From contig JAKIUO010000173.1 of assembly GCA_021647535.1 (NCBI GenBank), positions 1 through 6,030 on the forward strand: a DNA stretch of 6,030 nucleotides, written 5' to 3'. The notes below the pieces were generated by a model. It ran no database searches. It was not told the origin of the DNA and was given only the letters and a program-made list of their open reading frames with translations. Numbering within the stretch: position 1 is the stretch's first letter; every line of letters begins with the position of its first letter. Of this stretch, positions 5,002 to 6,030 are shown piece by piece. The translations under genes and the position numbers were made by a program. The stretch is from Hyphomicrobiaceae bacterium. Its GTDB lineage: Bacteria > Pseudomonadota > Alphaproteobacteria > Rhizobiales > JAKIUO01.

Positions 5002-6030
5002 ATGTCTATTCAGGATTTTTCAAATTTTTTCAAGGACGGGCTGGCCAGTGCAGACCCCGAAATCGCTGCCGCCGTCAATGACGAGCTGCGCCGCCAGCAA
5101 GAAGAAATCGAGCTGATTGCTTCTGAAAACATTGTTTCAAAAGCGGTGCTGGAAGCGGCGGGCACAGTGCTCACCAATAAATATGCGGAAGGCTATCCCG
5201 GCAGACGCTATTATGGCGGCTGTCAGCATGTCGATGTGGTGGAAAAACTGGCCATTGATCGCGCCAAAGAACTGTTTGGTTGCTCTTATGTCAATGTGCA
5301 GCCCAATTCAGGGTCGCAGGCTAATCAGGGCACGATGATGGCGATGATCAAGCCCGGCGATACGATCCTTGGCATGAGCCTTGATGCCGGTGGCCATCTG
5401 ACCCACGGCGCACGGCCCAACCAGTCGGGCAAATGGTTTAACGCGGTGCAATATGGCGTTGATAAAGAGACGCACAGAATTGATTTTGACGAGGTCGAAA
5501 AACTGGCCCGCGAGCACAAGCCACAGCTTATTATTGCCGGTGGTTCGGCCTATCCGCGCGAGATTGATTTTGCCAGTTTCCGCAAGATAGCCGATGAAGT
5601 CGGGGCGTTTTTCATGGTGGATATGGCGCATTTTGCCGGTCTTGTCGCCGCTGGCGTTCACCCCAGCCCGTTGCCACATGCCGATGTGGTGACAACAACA
5701 ACCCACAAAACTCTGCGCGGGTCCAGAGGCGGCATGATCCTCTCTAATGATGAGGCGCTGGGTAAAAAGATCAATTCAGCCATCTTCCCCGGTCTGCAAG
5801 GCGGACCGCTGATGCATGTGATTGCGGCGAAAGCTGTGGCCTTTGGCGAGGCATTGACGCCAGCGTTCAAGACCTATGCACAAAACGTCAAGGACAATGC
5901 GCGCGTGCTCGGCGAAACACTGGTGGAAGGCGGGTTGGATCTGGTTTCAGGTGGCACCGATACTCATGTCATTCTGGTCGATCTGCGCCCCAAAGATATA
6001 ACAGGCCGCGCCGCCGAAAAAGCGCTGGGT
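5002..6030 (+). CDS. glyA: Serine hydroxymethyltransferase, 3' end beyond window
   Basis: The first 343 codons of a PLP enzyme that interconverts serine plus tetrahydrofolate and glycine plus 5,10-methylene-tetrahydrofolate in the cytoplasm, the main one-carbon supply for thymidylate, purines and methionine. Seen in order: EEIELIASENIVS, the NKYAEGYPGRRYYGGCQ block, QPNSGSQAN, the SLDAGGHLTHG segment, GGSAYPREIDF, VDMAHFAGLVAAG (Asp207 and His210 at the cofactor), and VTTTTHKTLRG with the PLP lysine at 236 (codon 5707-5709). Family proteins run to about 420-435 residues, so 80-90 are outside the window. ATG 5002 is chosen because the protein begins MSIQDFSNFFKDGL ahead of the conserved block at normal length and GGGG at 4990-4993 lies 8 nt upstream. 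The visible part has no frameshift or missing catalytic residue. It is divergent from the coiled-coil gene. Confidence 0.96.
   Translation, partial: MSIQDFSNFFKDGLASADPEIAAAVNDELRRQQEEIELIASENIVSKAVLEAAGTVLTNKYAEGYPGRRYYGGCQHVDVVEKLAIDRAKELFGCSYVNVQPNSGSQANQGTMMAMIKPGDTILGMSLDAGGHLTHGARPNQSGKWFNAVQYGVDKETHRIDFDEVEKLAREHKPQLIIAGGSAYPREIDFASFRKIADEVGAFFMVDMAHFAGLVAAGVHPSPLPHADVVTTTTHKTLRGSRGGMILSNDEALGKKINSAIFPGLQGGPLMHVIAAKAVAFGEALTPAFKTYAQNVKDNARVLGETLVEGGLDLVSGGTDTHVILVDLRPKDITGRAAEKALG

Noticed and set aside
4856..5116. 86-codon plus-strand frame overlapping the glyA start
   Set aside because: It is an out-of-frame shadow that crosses the glyA ribosome site and first 38 codons, with no recognisable family.

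Overview
The window looks like a chromosomal segment from an alphaproteobacterium. The evidence is a SAM-II riboswitch in front of metZ, the long two-domain dCTP deaminase typical of that class, an IS630-type transposase remnant of the kind common in Rhizobiales, and moderate GC. A marine or otherwise moderate-GC Rhizobiales-like genome is my guess; genus cannot be read from the sequence.

Layout: (1) 1-500 holds an internally deleted IS630-family transposase. The first ~19 codons are joined out of frame to the C-terminal third. (2) 665-1692 carries two plus-strand genes, probably one transcript: an unrecognised 139-residue protein and a DUF2269-like membrane protein. (3) 1701-1846 is an intergenic block made of two copies of the same three-hairpin terminator module, placed tail to tail, one for each of the two converging genes. 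(4) 1854-3241 (minus) is metZ with its complete control region: promoter, SAM-II aptamer, a candidate antiterminator and an intrinsic terminator. (5) 3277-3387, between the divergent metZ and dcd units, contains a further string of hairpins and a T-run that resembles the terminator module. (6) 3408-4499 (plus) is the long dcd. (7) 4550-4795 (minus) is a small coiled-coil protein whose promoter suggests a leaderless mRNA. (8) 5002-6030 (plus) is the first 343 codons of glyA, running off the window.

The recognised enzymes are core metabolism: MetZ makes homocysteine by direct sulfhydrylation, GlyA charges tetrahydrofolate with one-carbon units (which feed methionine remethylation and thymidylate), and Dcd makes dUTP for thymidylate. 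They share one-carbon/thymidylate and methionine metabolism, but they are separately transcribed and I see no common regulation. No wholly new system is evident. The most unusual items are the duplicated, base-pair-conserving terminator module, the transposase deletion derivative, and the complete riboswitch/attenuator.
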